Shown piece after piece: positions 14,201-27,500 of a stretch of 64,000 nucleotides of DNA (the first letter of the stretch is position 1; each line of letters starts with the position of its first letter). The position numbers and the translations under genes are program-made. This DNA is from Xestospongia bergquistia (lineage: Eukaryota; Porifera; Demospongiae; Haplosclerida; Petrosiidae), in NCBI GenBank assembly GCA_963965975.1, contig OZ014411.1:27762249-27826248 (forward strand), given 5' to 3'. The notes beneath the pieces were generated by a model, which was not told the origin of the DNA, did not search any database, and saw nothing but the letters and a program-made list of their open reading frames with translations.

Positions 14201-17200
14201 TTCACCCTGACAACAAATGAATCATGTTAATATCTATTATGAACACTATTATCTTGTCATTATTCGCATACCACTAGGACATATTTGTGTCTAGGCACTG
14301 AAAGTTTAATTGTTAGTGTGTCATTAATGCATTATGTGATTTGGATCAGTGATATCATGTGATATGGATCAGATTATATAACACTGGGCTATATCATATG
14401 ACAAAACTGGACTATGATAACATTGGACTATATCACATGATAATACTAGACTATATCACATGATAGCAGTGGTTAATGATATTTTTTTTATTTTTATTTT
14501 TTTATTTTAGATTCAACAAGCCAGTAAAGCTGAATCCAAATATGCTAGTTCTATTGATTGTGGTAAACAGTTATATCGTGAAGGTGGAATACGTAGTCTA
14601 TATAGAGGGACAATGGCAACTCTTCTAAGAGGTCAGTATTATCAGTAAAATCAATCGTAATAATGAGCCTAATTATTTTAGTTATAATGTTATTAGAATT
14701 ATAGTTTTGTTTGCTTCTTTGTCACATAACAAAAAAAAAACAAGATTTGATGCTTTTATGTGACACCTGCTGAGGTTTAAAAATTAAACCTTACATCAAA
14801 TATACAAATAATTTGTTTAATGCTGTTCACTTGGTTAAATGTGTTCAGAGTAAATGAAATATCTAGATGGGTAGGTACAAAAATGGTTTAAAGACTATGA
14901 ACTAGACTAAGAGACTGGACAGATCAAATGAAACAATTTTTGAAAAAAATGACATACAAAATTAAAATATCTGCCAGCGATTAAGGAGGAGGGGCTATTT
15001 TGTAATACCACACCTATCTAGCAATGCTAATTATATATTATTGTAGTACCTCTAAAAATAATGATAACTCACTTATCATTTTTCTCATCTGCACAAGATT
15101 TGATTTCCTTGAAGGATTTTTACTTTATAAATAAACTACAATAGTTATGTAGATAAATATTTTGTACTCTTGTAGATGTCCCTGGTTCAGCAGCATATTT
15201 TGGTACTTATGAGTGGTTATTGAGAACATTAACACCACCAGAGAGAAGGTAAGACACACACACATATACACATTATCCAGTATACCTTAAAGGTAATGAC
15301 ATATATAATAGCTTATTTTTATTAAATTTCTAAATTAAGACCTACGTGTACATTTGTTTAATAGTATTGTATATTAAGTGGCTGGTGTTCTGTCATTGTA
15401 TATTAATGACCTCATCAATAGACAATACAAGGAGATAACCAATGAGATATTGTATTGTCAATTATGGAAATTATTAGCAGGCAAAAATTGAATCAATTCA
15501 AAGTGTGAGCAGTTGTTAAGAGCTTGTAAGCAATAGTTACTGTGGGGGTGGCAAGGTTTCAAAATTTAATAAAATTGAATTATCAAATTACCTTATCTAA
15601 AAAATCTTTTGATAAGAAATGACAAACCATCAGATAATGGTCTTATTTTATTTATATATCCAACTAAAGTAACAACACATTACTGTAACCTTATGATGTC
15701 ATCAAATGTGATATATTTTATTTATACATTAAGATCAGAATGTCCAATTGTGCTTCTAATGTGTATGTAATTTGTACATGTACATGTTAGTTTTAAAGCA
15801 TTTGGTCTTTTATTATAACTAAAAATAACATTTCTCTATCTTTCTCTCCCCTATACTAGTCGTAATCAACTTAGTCCTGTTCGTATCATGTTTGCTGGTG
15901 GTATGGGTGGTATAGCTAACTGGATTGTAGCTATTGCACCTGATGTCTTGAAATCTCGTTTCCAAATAGCACCGCCAGGAAAGTATAATGGAATAAGAGA
16001 TGTCTTTAAAGAAATGGTAAGTTTACAACTATAAATTGACACACCCATCACATTATACTTTAGTAAATGTAGTACATATACACCCACATTTACATATATA
16101 TGTCATGTACACCCATGTTTATGTCATACACACCCATGTTTATGTCATGTACACCCATGTTACACCTATATGTAACCATTCATTCTTTGTTAATAAATAC
16201 AATATGATTATTTATATCTGAATGTATACAAACTTCATTGATTCTTTATGTCTATAACTTTAATTCCTGCTCATATACACATACAGTCTTCATGTATAGC
16301 TACAATTTATATTGCCAAACTAAATGTATATTTTAATTGTTGGTTCCTATATGTAGATGCGTACTGAAGGTGTGACTGCTTTATATAAAGGTATTGGTCC
16401 AGCTTTGTTAAGAGCATTTCCTGCTAATGGTGTAAGTACATGTATTATAATGATATATATCTGGCAACATTATATAATGTAGTGATTGCCTGGATTACCC
16501 ATTGAAGTGTATTGGAATAAAATACTTCCTATTGGAATAAAATACTTCCTATTATGCTTGTACTACACATATATGGTCATAATCAGAATCTTTTAATACT
16601 TTATAGCATTTTCGTCATTGATAGTCTCTTTTAATGACTATGTTATAAGTTAAGACAAGGTTTCTAATTATCACAGATCAAATATTGGATTTTTTCTATC
16701 TACCTTTCCTTTTTAGCTTGCTATTAATCAGTAAAATACCACATTTGCTATATAGTATAAAATTAATAACACATAATTACAATGTACAGCTATTGTCATT
16801 AATATGATTTCTTTGTGTTACTATTACATAAACATGATGTCACTGCTTTTATGCCCTCTTTTTCCAAGTTAAGAGTTAGTTGATCTTTTTGAATGTGATG
16901 ATAATTATTCTGAAAAATGTTACAAAAATATCTCCAATGGCCTTCATCAACTGTATGAAATGATAACAACAAAAACAGTTCACTTTTTATAGCAGTGCAT
17001 GTGCTTACATAAAAGCTCTCAGTACAAAGTAGTCCAATGATGGATTAAATACATGTAACATTATAGGTCAAGACTTAATGATTACAGTGGGTGTGGCTAG
17101 ACATATGTTTAGTTCCTTCAGACAAAGATATATATGTATGGCTGAGGACTGATCCCAAGTCTGTGTTGATAGTAGTACTGGTAGTTTTAATATAGATGGT

Positions 17201-17730
17201 TCATCTTTTGTTTAAAGGACAAAAGATTAATGTCTAGCGACACCTATGATAAACATCAAGCGTCTATCTACAGCTTTGAGCCTCATCATGGAGCAACAAT
17301 GCATCTATTTAACTCATCAAGGGACACCACCATGTCTGTTTACTCCATCACAGAATATTTACCAAGAACTCTTACCATACCACATAGTTAATACACATAC
17401 ATTACACAGAACATATGTAATGATGTACAGTTGTGTTATAAATTGTGAACCATTTTTTCATCGCAGATGAAAACCCTGTTCAAAATGTTCTGTACCTTTT
17501 TTCAGAACAATAATTATCAAGTTCAATTACTTTAAAGATATGAATAATGTCACAAAAACTAATTCATTATATCTTGATACTAACTATCCCTACATATCGT
17601 CCATTTAAAAAGGTTTATTGTATTTACATTAATAATATGCTACATTTAAGTATTATATCTTTCATAGGCTGCCTTTTTAGGATTTGAAGTGACTATTCAA
17701 GTATTGGACTTCCTGCTGCCAAATATGTAA
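11247..17730 (+). CDS. SLC25A20: Mitochondrial carnitine/acylcarnitine carrier (SLC25A20-like), nine exons
   Basis: Exons: 11247-11366, 12616-12708, 13465-13592, 14102-14192, 14511-14631, 15176-15248, 15860-16016, 16357-16431, 17668-17730; all introns GT..AG, phases agree, 306 residues (human protein 301). It belongs to the inner-membrane SLC25 family, three repeats of two helices. Family motifs P-x-[DE]-x-x-[KR] are [12 protein letters not shown] (33-44), [11 protein letters not shown] (134-144) and APDVLKSRF (235-243). The second and third are typical of the acylcarnitine carrier, as are RDVP at 184-187, IAPPGKYNG after repeat 3 and the final FLGFEV. His34, Arg184 and Asp185 sit where transport-critical residues of the mammalian carrier lie. 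It should exchange acylcarnitines for carnitine to feed beta-oxidation. The proximal promoter is CpG-rich for this genome with a CGTATGGC/GCCATACG hairpin (11181-11198). Introns 1 and 2 carry transposon remnants. Confidence 0.95.
11686..12351. repeat. Dispersed repeat, copy 2, in carrier intron 1
   Basis: Matches 801-1585 almost throughout, with the same two ends, but without the internal tandem duplication of copy 1. Both copies lie in the same orientation. Sequences outside ATATTGATAATATAC and CTCAGATA do not match, which fixes the element borders. Confidence 0.8.
12829..13355. mobile_element. Probable decayed DNA transposon, pogo/Tigger-like flavour
   Basis: In intron 2 of the carrier gene. 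The left end has AACTTGCCTTAACAACCAC and ACCATCTTTCTCTAATAAC; the right end has GACCACCTCTCTATTAAGA and the mirror TCTTTAGAAATGTGTTACTG. Such strings resemble the inverted ends of pogo/Tigger elements as I remember them. The ends match only partly when inverted and no transposase frame is left. Confidence 0.35.
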
Positions 17731-18237
17731 TACATGTATAAAACACTAATATTTATTTATTATTGTTATAATAATATTATATAATTGACTAATATATGGT
17801 CAGTAATATAGGGTTGAAGTGGCTAACATGTGTAAATTAGTATCCTGAACGTTTTCCTAAAAACAATGGTAACATGACACAAGAGATAGCTTTGGACACC
17901 GCTACTCACTTGATGACAACTACACTATTATTCCATGTAGTATCATATCTTTACTGTTTATAAGGCTCAATATTAGCAATACCTTAACAATATCAGTATA
18001 ATGACTAAGGTGCAATTTTCACATTCATAATAATCTTCTTAAACCTACTCTACTCAAATTGTCTTTTAATTGTTTTTATAGAACCTAATATTGCTAGTAA
18101 ACACACACACACTTTGCATTTATTAGCACAACTTATTAAATAAAAACAACAACAAATCACACTAATATAGCAAAATTGTTCTATGTAATATTAAGGGTAA
18201 AGGCAGCAGTTAAAAAAGTTGCACAATCTTTGCCTTC
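17731..18237. other. Convergent 3' ends of carrier and protease genes
   Basis: 507 bp between two converging genes. It holds the untranslated ends of both and a short CA run near 18105. I see nothing else. Confidence 0.6.
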
Positions 18238-20571
18238 TTAAAAGCAGAGCTCACATTCCTTATAAAGGAAGTCGTTACCATGAATTGAAGGTGGTACTCC
18301 GTTTATAGCCTCTTTTGTGGCTCTGTTAGGGAAAATATAATCAAGATTAATATTTTGTAAGACTTTACACCTACATCTCTTTAAGAAATTTTTCCATTTC
18401 TACAGGATCATTAAGATGATCACATTGGCTAAGAACATCTGCAACAGTACCAGCCTAAGATAAGCAATAGTAATTTACTACTTCAATAGATATATAATAT
18501 GATAACTTACAACATGTGGAGATGCCATTGATGTGCCTGAGTAAGAAGCACTTCCTCCACCTGGGATGGCAGCAATAATATTAACTCCCTAATTGATAAG
18601 TATAGTTTACATTGACGACAATGAAAGAAATTTCATGATTAATATTAATTACACATACAATTTAGTATGCATAATTATTTTAACATCACCCACATAGCAC
18701 TTACTGGTGCCCATATTTCCACACAGTTTCCATAGTTACTAAATGAAGCTCGCTGATCATTAATGTCACTTGCACCAACTGAAGTGCTGTATTAAAGAAA
18801 AAATAAAACACAGCTACTTAAATATTTGGTATTACATTCCGTCTGCTCCTGCAGGAGTTCGGGAACAAGCATCAGTATTTTCATTGCCAGCTGCAGCGAC
18901 AACATGAACTCCCTGATATAAAGAACAGTTCTTAACAATGATGTGTACAGCATAGAATAGTACCTTTGCTGCTGCTTCATTCACAGCATCATGAAGACTG
19001 TTGCCCCCGCCACCAAGAGACATGCTAGAAATACATTGTTAAAGATACATTCTAAATGAAAAATAACATGTACTTGATGACAGATTTTTTGCCTGGTTGA
19101 TGCTGTTCTGTAACCCACACAACACCAGCAATAACTTGTCTGTATATAAACAATAATAAAACATCATATATATAACACATGATGCAAAACTCACTCGAAA
19201 GTACCACTTCCGAAAGAATTCAACACACGTACACCAATAGCTGTGGCTTTTTTAGCTACACCATAGAGATCTCCTGTCGCAGTACTAGCTACATGAGTAC
19301 CATGTCCATTGGGATCAGTTCCTTCAGGGGTACCATCATTGATGCTATCATATCCAAATTTAGCACGGCCCCCAAAGTCAGGATGAGAAATATCAATACC
19401 ACTAAGTAATAATAGAATAGATACAATGCCTTAATACATTAATTTTATAAACGTACGTATCAATGACATAGACATCAACACCTTCTCCATCTATTTAATG
19501 TAAATAAGGTCATTCCTGATATGTAAAAATCACTTACTTGGAGAATCATCATAATAATAATCATCCCCAGGTTGGTAATATGCTCTTTTAACAATACGTG
19601 CTAGACCCTGGATATATGACATGAGTAACAATAGTTCTATCTATTTTACTACTAACCCAAGTTGGTGTGTTATAAGATAAGCAAACAGAAGCTTTCATAA
19701 TCTATAATGAAGATAATGATGGAATGCTTTATGAATACTGAAACTACTCACTCCATTCCTTTCAATGTATTGTACCTCAGGCATCATACGGACCTTTTCT
19801 ACAAGTCTAATATATGCCAATATATAATAATTCTTGTAAATAATTATTACTTGTCATCCAATTTGGCAGAATACCCTCTGAAGGAACCAACATGAAACTG
19901 GCGCTTGACGTTATTGTTTTTGTAGGCAGTCATCATGTTAGACAGAACAGCATGGTGATGTTGAGCTAACAATGGAATTAGTAATTAAATAAATGATTGC
20001 TGTTGACAATGTTCATGAATGATAGTAATTATATACAATTATTACATTATTGCATAACAAATATAAAGTAGCAAACTTCTGTTTGTTATGTATAACTACA
20101 ATAATTATATATACGATCATAAATTCAACAATGTATTTATGTCATAAATCATATGTAATAATTGCATTAATTGAAACATGATTTTGCAGCAACTGCAAAA
20201 TTAAAGAAATTGCAAAAATAATCTATATACTAGTATTATTATAATACTTTATAATATGACCATCTATGAAGAGATAAATAGGAATAAACACACTTTAAGT
20301 TAAGTGTCATATCACTTATAAGTAGACTCATTTGCCAGTTAACATGTCTACGTAAGATACCACTTACCACTGTCTTCAGGTAAATTCTTTTGGAACACAA
20401 CTATGTACTCTCCTTCAACATATTCCTTAGCTTCATAAAGAGGAGCTATAAAAAACACAGAAAATAAGAATAAGCAGATACATTTCCGTTAAATTAGTAG
20501 TTCACACCTTGTTTGGAAACACTCACAGCAGTAGCAACAGCTACTAGTGCAGCAATGACCACAAAGTGCAT
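18238..20571 (-). CDS. Secreted proteinase K-like subtilase (peptidase S8), 15 exons
   Basis: Exons on the minus strand: 20571-20508, 20445-20368, 19965-19851, 19806-19752, 19701-19657, 19607-19538, 19490-19457, 19401-19195, 19139-19074, 19024-18964, 18912-18836, 18786-18705, 18588-18511, 18454-18375, 18322-18238. Phases agree through all junctions, giving 398 residues (proteinase K precursor 384). Order: signal peptide (about 1-17, [13 protein letters not shown]), I9 inhibitor propeptide ([14 protein letters not shown] to [12 protein letters not shown]), linker PTWGLARI, then the S8 domain. Catalytic Asp153 (VYVIDTG), His187 (NGHGTHVAS), oxyanion Asn275 (AAAGN) and Ser338 (GTSMASPH) are all present, as is the NMSLGG substrate-cleft strand. 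I expect an active, secreted endopeptidase for digestion or processing. Start chosen because only it gives the signal peptide. Introns are very short, one of 51 bp (18963-18913). Confidence 0.95.
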
Positions 20572-21654
20572 CTTAGCTTAGATAAGAAAGTCAAAAATAA
20601 AAAGGATCGCCTTTTCTCTTGTTAGCAGGGAACACACCTACATGAAATGTTAGATAGATCATATGACTTTTACTAATATTCATTTGCCACTATAACCTAT
20701 TATTAATGAACTGCTGTGTGTAGTGACTATAGCTATTGTCAGCTGTGAAATGATCTTATCTTTAGCTTTGGTTGTGATAACTTGTGGGATAACATATGAT
20801 TAAAAGTAAAAACATGTTATTACAAGTTGTAGCCATGGTGATATATCACACTCATAGAAGCATGCACACTTGTTATAGCCTTACATACCAATTGTTTATC
20901 AATAATTGTTAGAATCAATTATTTTAAATTACCATATGGTGTTATAAACATCTATAATAGTTATAGCAGTTGTCCAATTTCATTAGCACATTTACAATTC
21001 TATTTACTTGTATGTAGTGCAATATTGATTTATCACGCAATACATGTATTTAAAGTTAACTATAATAAGTCACAAAAAAGAACTACTAGTTACGGCTATA
21101 TCAATCATAATCAAACTACTTATTATACAAGGTAGCTATACTACAAGGTATACAGGATTAAAATGAGATAGCTGACATACTCAACATTAATGTGTTTAAA
21201 CTTGCTGACCTTATGGGGTGATTGTTGATAGCAATGATTTTATTTATCACATTACTATATGAAAACTTATTGCTATTATAGATGGGCTGTTACTAAATTG
21301 TTAGACAGCATTTGTACATGAAGCAGATTTGATGTGCTGACCCTTCCTTATGTCCAATGGCATTGAGGACTACATAGAGACAGTACATAGGATTTGTATC
21401 CATTGCACAAACTCTTGTATATGCATTAATATTGCTTGATTTTCTTGCATTCTATAAATATATTAAGAACGTTAAATTGTTTCAAAGATTTCTGGGACAT
21501 TGGTTGCAAGAGTAAATAATGTTTTGGATGTATTTACACAAGTTAATGCTAGATTAGCTTCATCCATTTGTGTAATGATACCCTCAACTCACAATACAGT
21601 CAATTTACTTGCATACCAGATACTCTACATGTACATATACTATCAAATTTAAAG

Positions 21655-21751
21655 GAGATGATTACATATATGGTAACTAGAGATGATTACATATATGGTA
21701 GCTGGAGATGATTACATATATGGTAGCTAGAGATGATTACATATATGGTAG
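21655..21751. repeat. 25-bp tandem repeat, about 4 units
   Basis: Units start at 21655, 21680, 21705 and 21730, each GAGATGATTACATATATGGT plus five bases that vary slightly. The last unit is cut after 22 bases. Confidence 0.95.
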
Positions 21752-24700
21752 TGCCTATTGAATATGCTTGCTAAGTTGCTATACAACTGACACATGACTA
21801 TTTATAAATAGATTCATTGTCGCATATTAAATTCATTGTAATAAAATGCCTCTGGCTATATATAGCTTCAGTTAAAGTTCATAAATAATATTATTAACTA
21901 AGATTAAAAATTGGAGACTTAAGTTTTTTCTTTAATTTTCAAACAACATGTGACAAGGTACATGTTCCATATGACAGGTAATTATAATCTGTTATATTAT
22001 ATAATACACTCTCACTAATTCATTGTGCACAATATAAAAATGAAATGATTGTATAAGATTACAGTATGTTTTTCCATTAATTTTTATACAGAAGTTGTTC
22101 TTATATAGATGTGTATGGAAGTCAATGTGGTTTATCATGAATAAGAGCATATCATTGAGAGATGTAATATTTGTAAAGAATATATTCCACATATTGTAAG
22201 AGTCCGTTATCAAAATAATACAGATGTTGTTAACAGATTAGTCGTTAAAAGAAAATGAATTGTTTCCACAGTAATCAGTCAGATGATAACACTTCCTATA
22301 TAATTTCTTTGTTCTTATTTTTCATTTTTTCCCAAGACAACTTCAAAACTAGAAGGCTTTTAGACATTATAAATAAGGAATTCTTATTTTATATGAATTT
22401 TAGAAGTTATATTTTGAGTATGTATACTTTAACAAAAGTATGTAGTGATTTTTAAAGCTTGAAAGGTAGCATACCTCCTGGAGATGCCATTTTATTTACA
22501 TTGAACTAAATGTAAGTGTTCATACAGAAATAAACAAGGTTATTAAAATATAAACAGTTTCAGTAAGCAAGTATTCTATTCTACTTGAGTCCCATTTGAT
22601 CCTGTTTTCAAAAAAAATCATATTTGTTTTGTCTTCTAACAATCAAGAAACATGTATACATTCTATACTAGCATATTGTCATTTTAAATAGCTATTTCTG
22701 ACTTGAGTACATATCTATACACAAATCACATTTTCTGATAAATATTTATATAATACTTATCAAAAACATAATACCATACACTTCTATTCTACTTGAATAA
22801 TGTACATATTATGCACAATTATTGGCAATGTTACATCATCTGAATAATAAGGCAGACTACATAAAAGATATACACACATATTACTTTATGGACACCTAAA
22901 TCGAGCCAATTTATAATTGATATAAAAATAATGTGCTTATTTGTATTATGTACTTCTTGATGTCTTAATTATTGGCTTCATGTGTCACCTTTTACTTTCA
23001 GTTCTATACTCAACACATATCACTTGCACATTATATCTTGTTGTTTATGTTTGATACAACATTAACAATATAAACATAGAACTTTGATTCAGTTTTTTGT
23101 CAGTTGTCAAAGGAAAAAGACAGTGATGATGGTTTAGTACAAATTGTTTTTGATCAATACCAGTCATGTTAATTAACAGTGACAGATTATAGTTATTACA
23201 TGGAAATAATTACAGTGACAGACTAATTAGTTATTTAAATGAAACAAGTAAGCAATTGTATGTGTTGCCATGCACAAGTTACTTGTTATTGATAATAGTA
23301 TTAATTAATTGTTCCTATAATAACAGATCAGTTGTTATAATAAAATGAATAAGTCTTGCAGAACTTATTTTTGATTGATATAGGATAGAAGTTTGATTCA
23401 CTGTTTTCTGTGTATTTGTTATAGGAAACAAATTATTGATATATGTCTTGATGCAAAATGTTTTTGGTTAATACTAATATTGTTAATTAACAGTTCCTAT
23501 AGTAAAAGATCAATTGTTATATGTAAATGATGAAGTTTCTGCATGTAAAGTGCAATAATAATCAGAGAAGGATGTTGCCCTAATGAATAAAGAATTAAGA
23601 AAAAGTCAAAACAGCAATAATGCCAGAAATTGGTATGGAGTTTAAGAGTTTGTTTTCAGTGTAATCATTTTCATTATTTCCACTGCTTACATTGTTTCTC
23701 CATATCTCTGAAAACTACTTTTGGTTCCATGCAGTTTACTCTAATGTGGAAAGGGCATCTCTAACAAGTTCACATAGCCTCTTTTAGACTGCACACAATA
23801 AAAACATTGCTAGTAATAAACCAAATAAGCTAAAAATAGGCTTACCGAGCCACTGGTAGTCTGTTTAATAATTAAGATATTAACTTGGAATACAGTCTGA
23901 AATCTGAACTTACATTTTGTTTAGATAAAAATTAAAAAACAACAACAACAGAAGTCACATCCCTTTAGCCATACTAAGGAAAATAATTTCACAGTAATAT
24001 CAGTTGAAATGTGTCTAAGAGTGGGGAATGAAGCTGTTTTATTCTTTCTATGTGTAACTTATAACACAATTAGATCATCTACTATTTTGTTGCCAACTGA
24101 TGTCCTTGAAATGTATAAAGACATTTATAATAACTTGTTTCATTTGTGATCTTAGTGTTATCCAATGGCATCTTTACCATAGCATGGAGGGTGCACATGA
24201 CTGCCTTGATTTGCATATGAATAAAAAATAGTATGATTAAGATACTGCAGTACAAATTTCCTCACTTTAAATTCCGTTACAATTCTGAGTTTTAATAGTG
24301 GTCTAACAGAATATAGTAGACTACCTTAAGATTTTACATCAATTTAAAATTTAGCTATATACAATCGTCTGTAACATAAAATTGAAACTCAAAGTGACAA
24401 TTGTACATAAATATTTTTTATGTTCTAATGGTTTCTTCCATTTGAATTTGGTGGACATGATTTTAATCGAATCAAGTTATTTAATCTCTGAGTTCTTTGC
24501 CATAGGAGGTCACTAGTTATAAACAGATCTCTAGGGCTTCACTCAGATTGAAAAGCATTAGAAGGAGTTTGGCCTGCCTAGAAAATGAAGTAGTCTCAGA
24601 GTGTCAGGTATATTGGATACTTCCTTACACATTGTCCATTGGCTACTGCTGTGAAAAATTTTGGTGTGGATTTAGTCTATAAGTGCTCACCTATTTCAGT

Positions 24701-26040
24701 GTACTTCAAAGAGCAATCAATTGTCAGGGCAGACAGGAACATTCCTGTAGCTAATGGCTATCTGGATGTCCTATATACCAAGGAATTAATAAACCATCCT
24801 TGCCCTGTAAAGAATTGACAAGTGTTTGAGTGAGCACAGATATTCACCAATGCCCATTGCTCACTGTAAGTTTCCACTTGCTGGACTGCTAGAAGATAAA
24901 GCACCAGACATGATGATGGGGTCTTTCATGTTCATTAAGCAGGAGATCTGTTTGTACTTCCTCATCTATATATTATTGTAGAGTTGTCTGTCACAGAGGA
25001 CATGTTTTTCTTGGATCCATAAAGGAAGTAATCTAAGCTGATGCCAAAGCCACAGCAGAACACCTGCAGTGGCTGGCAGGGGACTTCCCATGCTTGTTAT
25101 GTGTGCATTGAGGTAGGAGTTGACAAACTGAGATAGGTCATGGGCATTAAAAGAGAAATAACACAAGGATGAATATACGATGTCTTGATCAGTGTGAAAG
25201 TCAATGCAAAGGTCAGATCAGAGACTAAGTTAGGAGCTAGTATAGAAATTATGACACAAATATTTTCAAAAATGCAAACGTTTGCTATTATTCTCGATAG
25301 ATTAAGAGATCAAAGCCACACTTATTACCATATATAGCCTTTTGCTTTACAAAAGCATACCTTGAATAGTTACATAATTATTATATCTAGTATTATACAA
25401 TTCTAGTTTGACCTATTACTGGTATGTATCAATGTATTGATAATAAAAGAGAATAATTGATAGATGTGACAATCACTGATGCACTATGCAGCTTGAATAG
25501 GTGACAATCATAATAATATAGAAATTCAAATACCAATGATCTATTCAAAAGTAATGAGTTGTCTGGACCGTGGTAACTAGCAAAAAAGAGTCCTAAATAG
25601 AGTTTTTGATGATCTCTTATAAAAAAAGAATCTTATGGAATGAGGAAATAATCACAGGTCATACAGCCCTGACTACAAGTGCCATACTCTTGTCTATATT
25701 ACTCTATTATAGCACACTCCTGTCTGATGTACTTTACATTTTGAGACTTCTGTCAGTCACATTGTGTTACTAGTGGCATGCCATAGTATTGTCACAAGCT
25801 ATAATATGGGTTCTGTTCTTGGTAACCATATTTTTGTTTTCAAGGTGTATATTTCTGTGCATGTCGAAAGCTTGAATACCATATTTGTTGACTGTTAATG
25901 ATGTGATCTGATTGGTCATTATGTTTCATATACTTTAACAACTTATTAGTACTGGTTAATTATGTATGCCTATCTTTGTTGTATACATCAAAATGGATTT
26001 ACATAAATTGGTTTTGGTCAATGCACATGTACAATAGGAT

Positions 26041-26935
26041 TTATTAAATAAATACTTCTAATGTAACCACTAATAGTATGTATAATAATCATAAACCAAC
26101 AACAGTATGGAACACCTGACTGTTTCTTACAGAAGCCAAAGGTGGACATTCCAATTCTAATTGTACTTTCCGTTGCTCAATGAAGTGAAGCATGGAGCAC
26201 AAGCACTGAGAGCTGTCTCTTAGGATAGAGTGAAGTGACATGTTTCTGGTTAGAGTGGGGGTATGTCATTTTAGCTGTTAAATATTCCATCGAAGGATAG
26301 AAAGTAGAATTGGAACATTTTTGTAAAACTTCAAAGCAGAATATGAAATTACAAAGTAGAATCAGATGTCTGCCTTTGTAGTTTCTTGTTAATAACATTA
26401 AACTGTTTCTTGTTAATAACCACACTCACTTACTAAACAAATTCTTATAATGTAAACCACTAATAGAATGTACTTTAATCATAAACCAACAACAGTAAGG
26501 AACACCTGACTGGTTCTTGTTGATACCACACTCACTTACTAAATAAACACTTCTAATGTAAACCACTAATAGAATATAATGTAACCATAAACCAACAACT
26601 GTATGGAACACCTGACTGTTTCATGTTATTACTATCACTCACTAAACAGTTTCTTCTAATATAAGCACTCTATAATATGTATTATAAACCAACAACTGTA
26701 TGGAACACCTGACTGTTCGTTGTTAATACCACAATCACTTACTAAATAAACTCTTCTAATATGACCACTCTATAATATGTATTATAAACCAACAACTGTA
26801 TGGAACACCTGACTGTTCGTTGTTAATACCACAATCACTTACTAATTAAACTCTTCTAATATGACCACTCTATAATATGTATTATAAACCAACAACTGTA
26901 TGGAACACCTGACTGTTTTTTGCTAATACCACAAA
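26041..26935. repeat. Minisatellite with 100-bp unit, interrupted
   Basis: The core ATAAACCAACAAC, then GGAACACCTGACTG, recurs at 26091, 26481, 26587, 26684, 26784 and 26884. The last three units are exactly 100 bp apart and nearly identical, the earlier ones more worn. Between the first and second units (about 26135-26430) lies unrelated sequence, probably an insertion. Confidence 0.9.
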
Positions 26936-27429
26936 GTCATTTAATGACAATATAACAGTCTAACCTAATTGATCTTAAAATTTTGTTGTAGTAGGCACAG
27001 ACAAATTCTAAATAACCTTTAACCTTTCTCCAAAAGGTAAACAGAATAATTGAGTGCTATATATTTAATAGAAAGGTTATTATTGCACTAACTTCCTAAC
27101 ATTGACTGTTATAAGTACATGGTTGTATCACCTGATTGTCACTATGATTTATTTATTATATCTCATGATTGTTCTGGTCAGAAAATTATACAACGATGTT
27201 ATACTTTGATCTTTTTACTTTTTGTTCATGTCTACATGAATATAGCAATGCAGTGATAAAAGGTATTAGATTGCTTTAAACTATACATATAGTTTCTATA
27301 AAGTTATAATAACTACGTCAGTGTGAAAAATGAAAGTCAAAAACAATAACAAGAAAATTCTTGATTCTATAAATAATATGCACATACCACTTTGTTGTTA
27401 AAAAAACTGATTAATTCAACAGATGGATT

Positions 27430-27433
27430 TATG

Positions 27434-27492
<59 letters not shown>

Positions 27493-27500
27493 TATATATA
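27430..27500. repeat. TATG/TA microsatellite
   Basis: About 70 bp of TATATG passing into TA repeats with one break. Isoleucine-tyrosine frames across it are artefacts. Confidence 0.95.

Noticed and set aside
16036-16221. His/Val/Tyr-rich frame in carrier intron 7
   Set aside because: Caused by a short CACCCATGTTTATGTCAT tandem repeat in the intron.
26150-26611. Minus-strand frames near 26177-26611
   Set aside because: They overlap the minisatellite and change with each unit.
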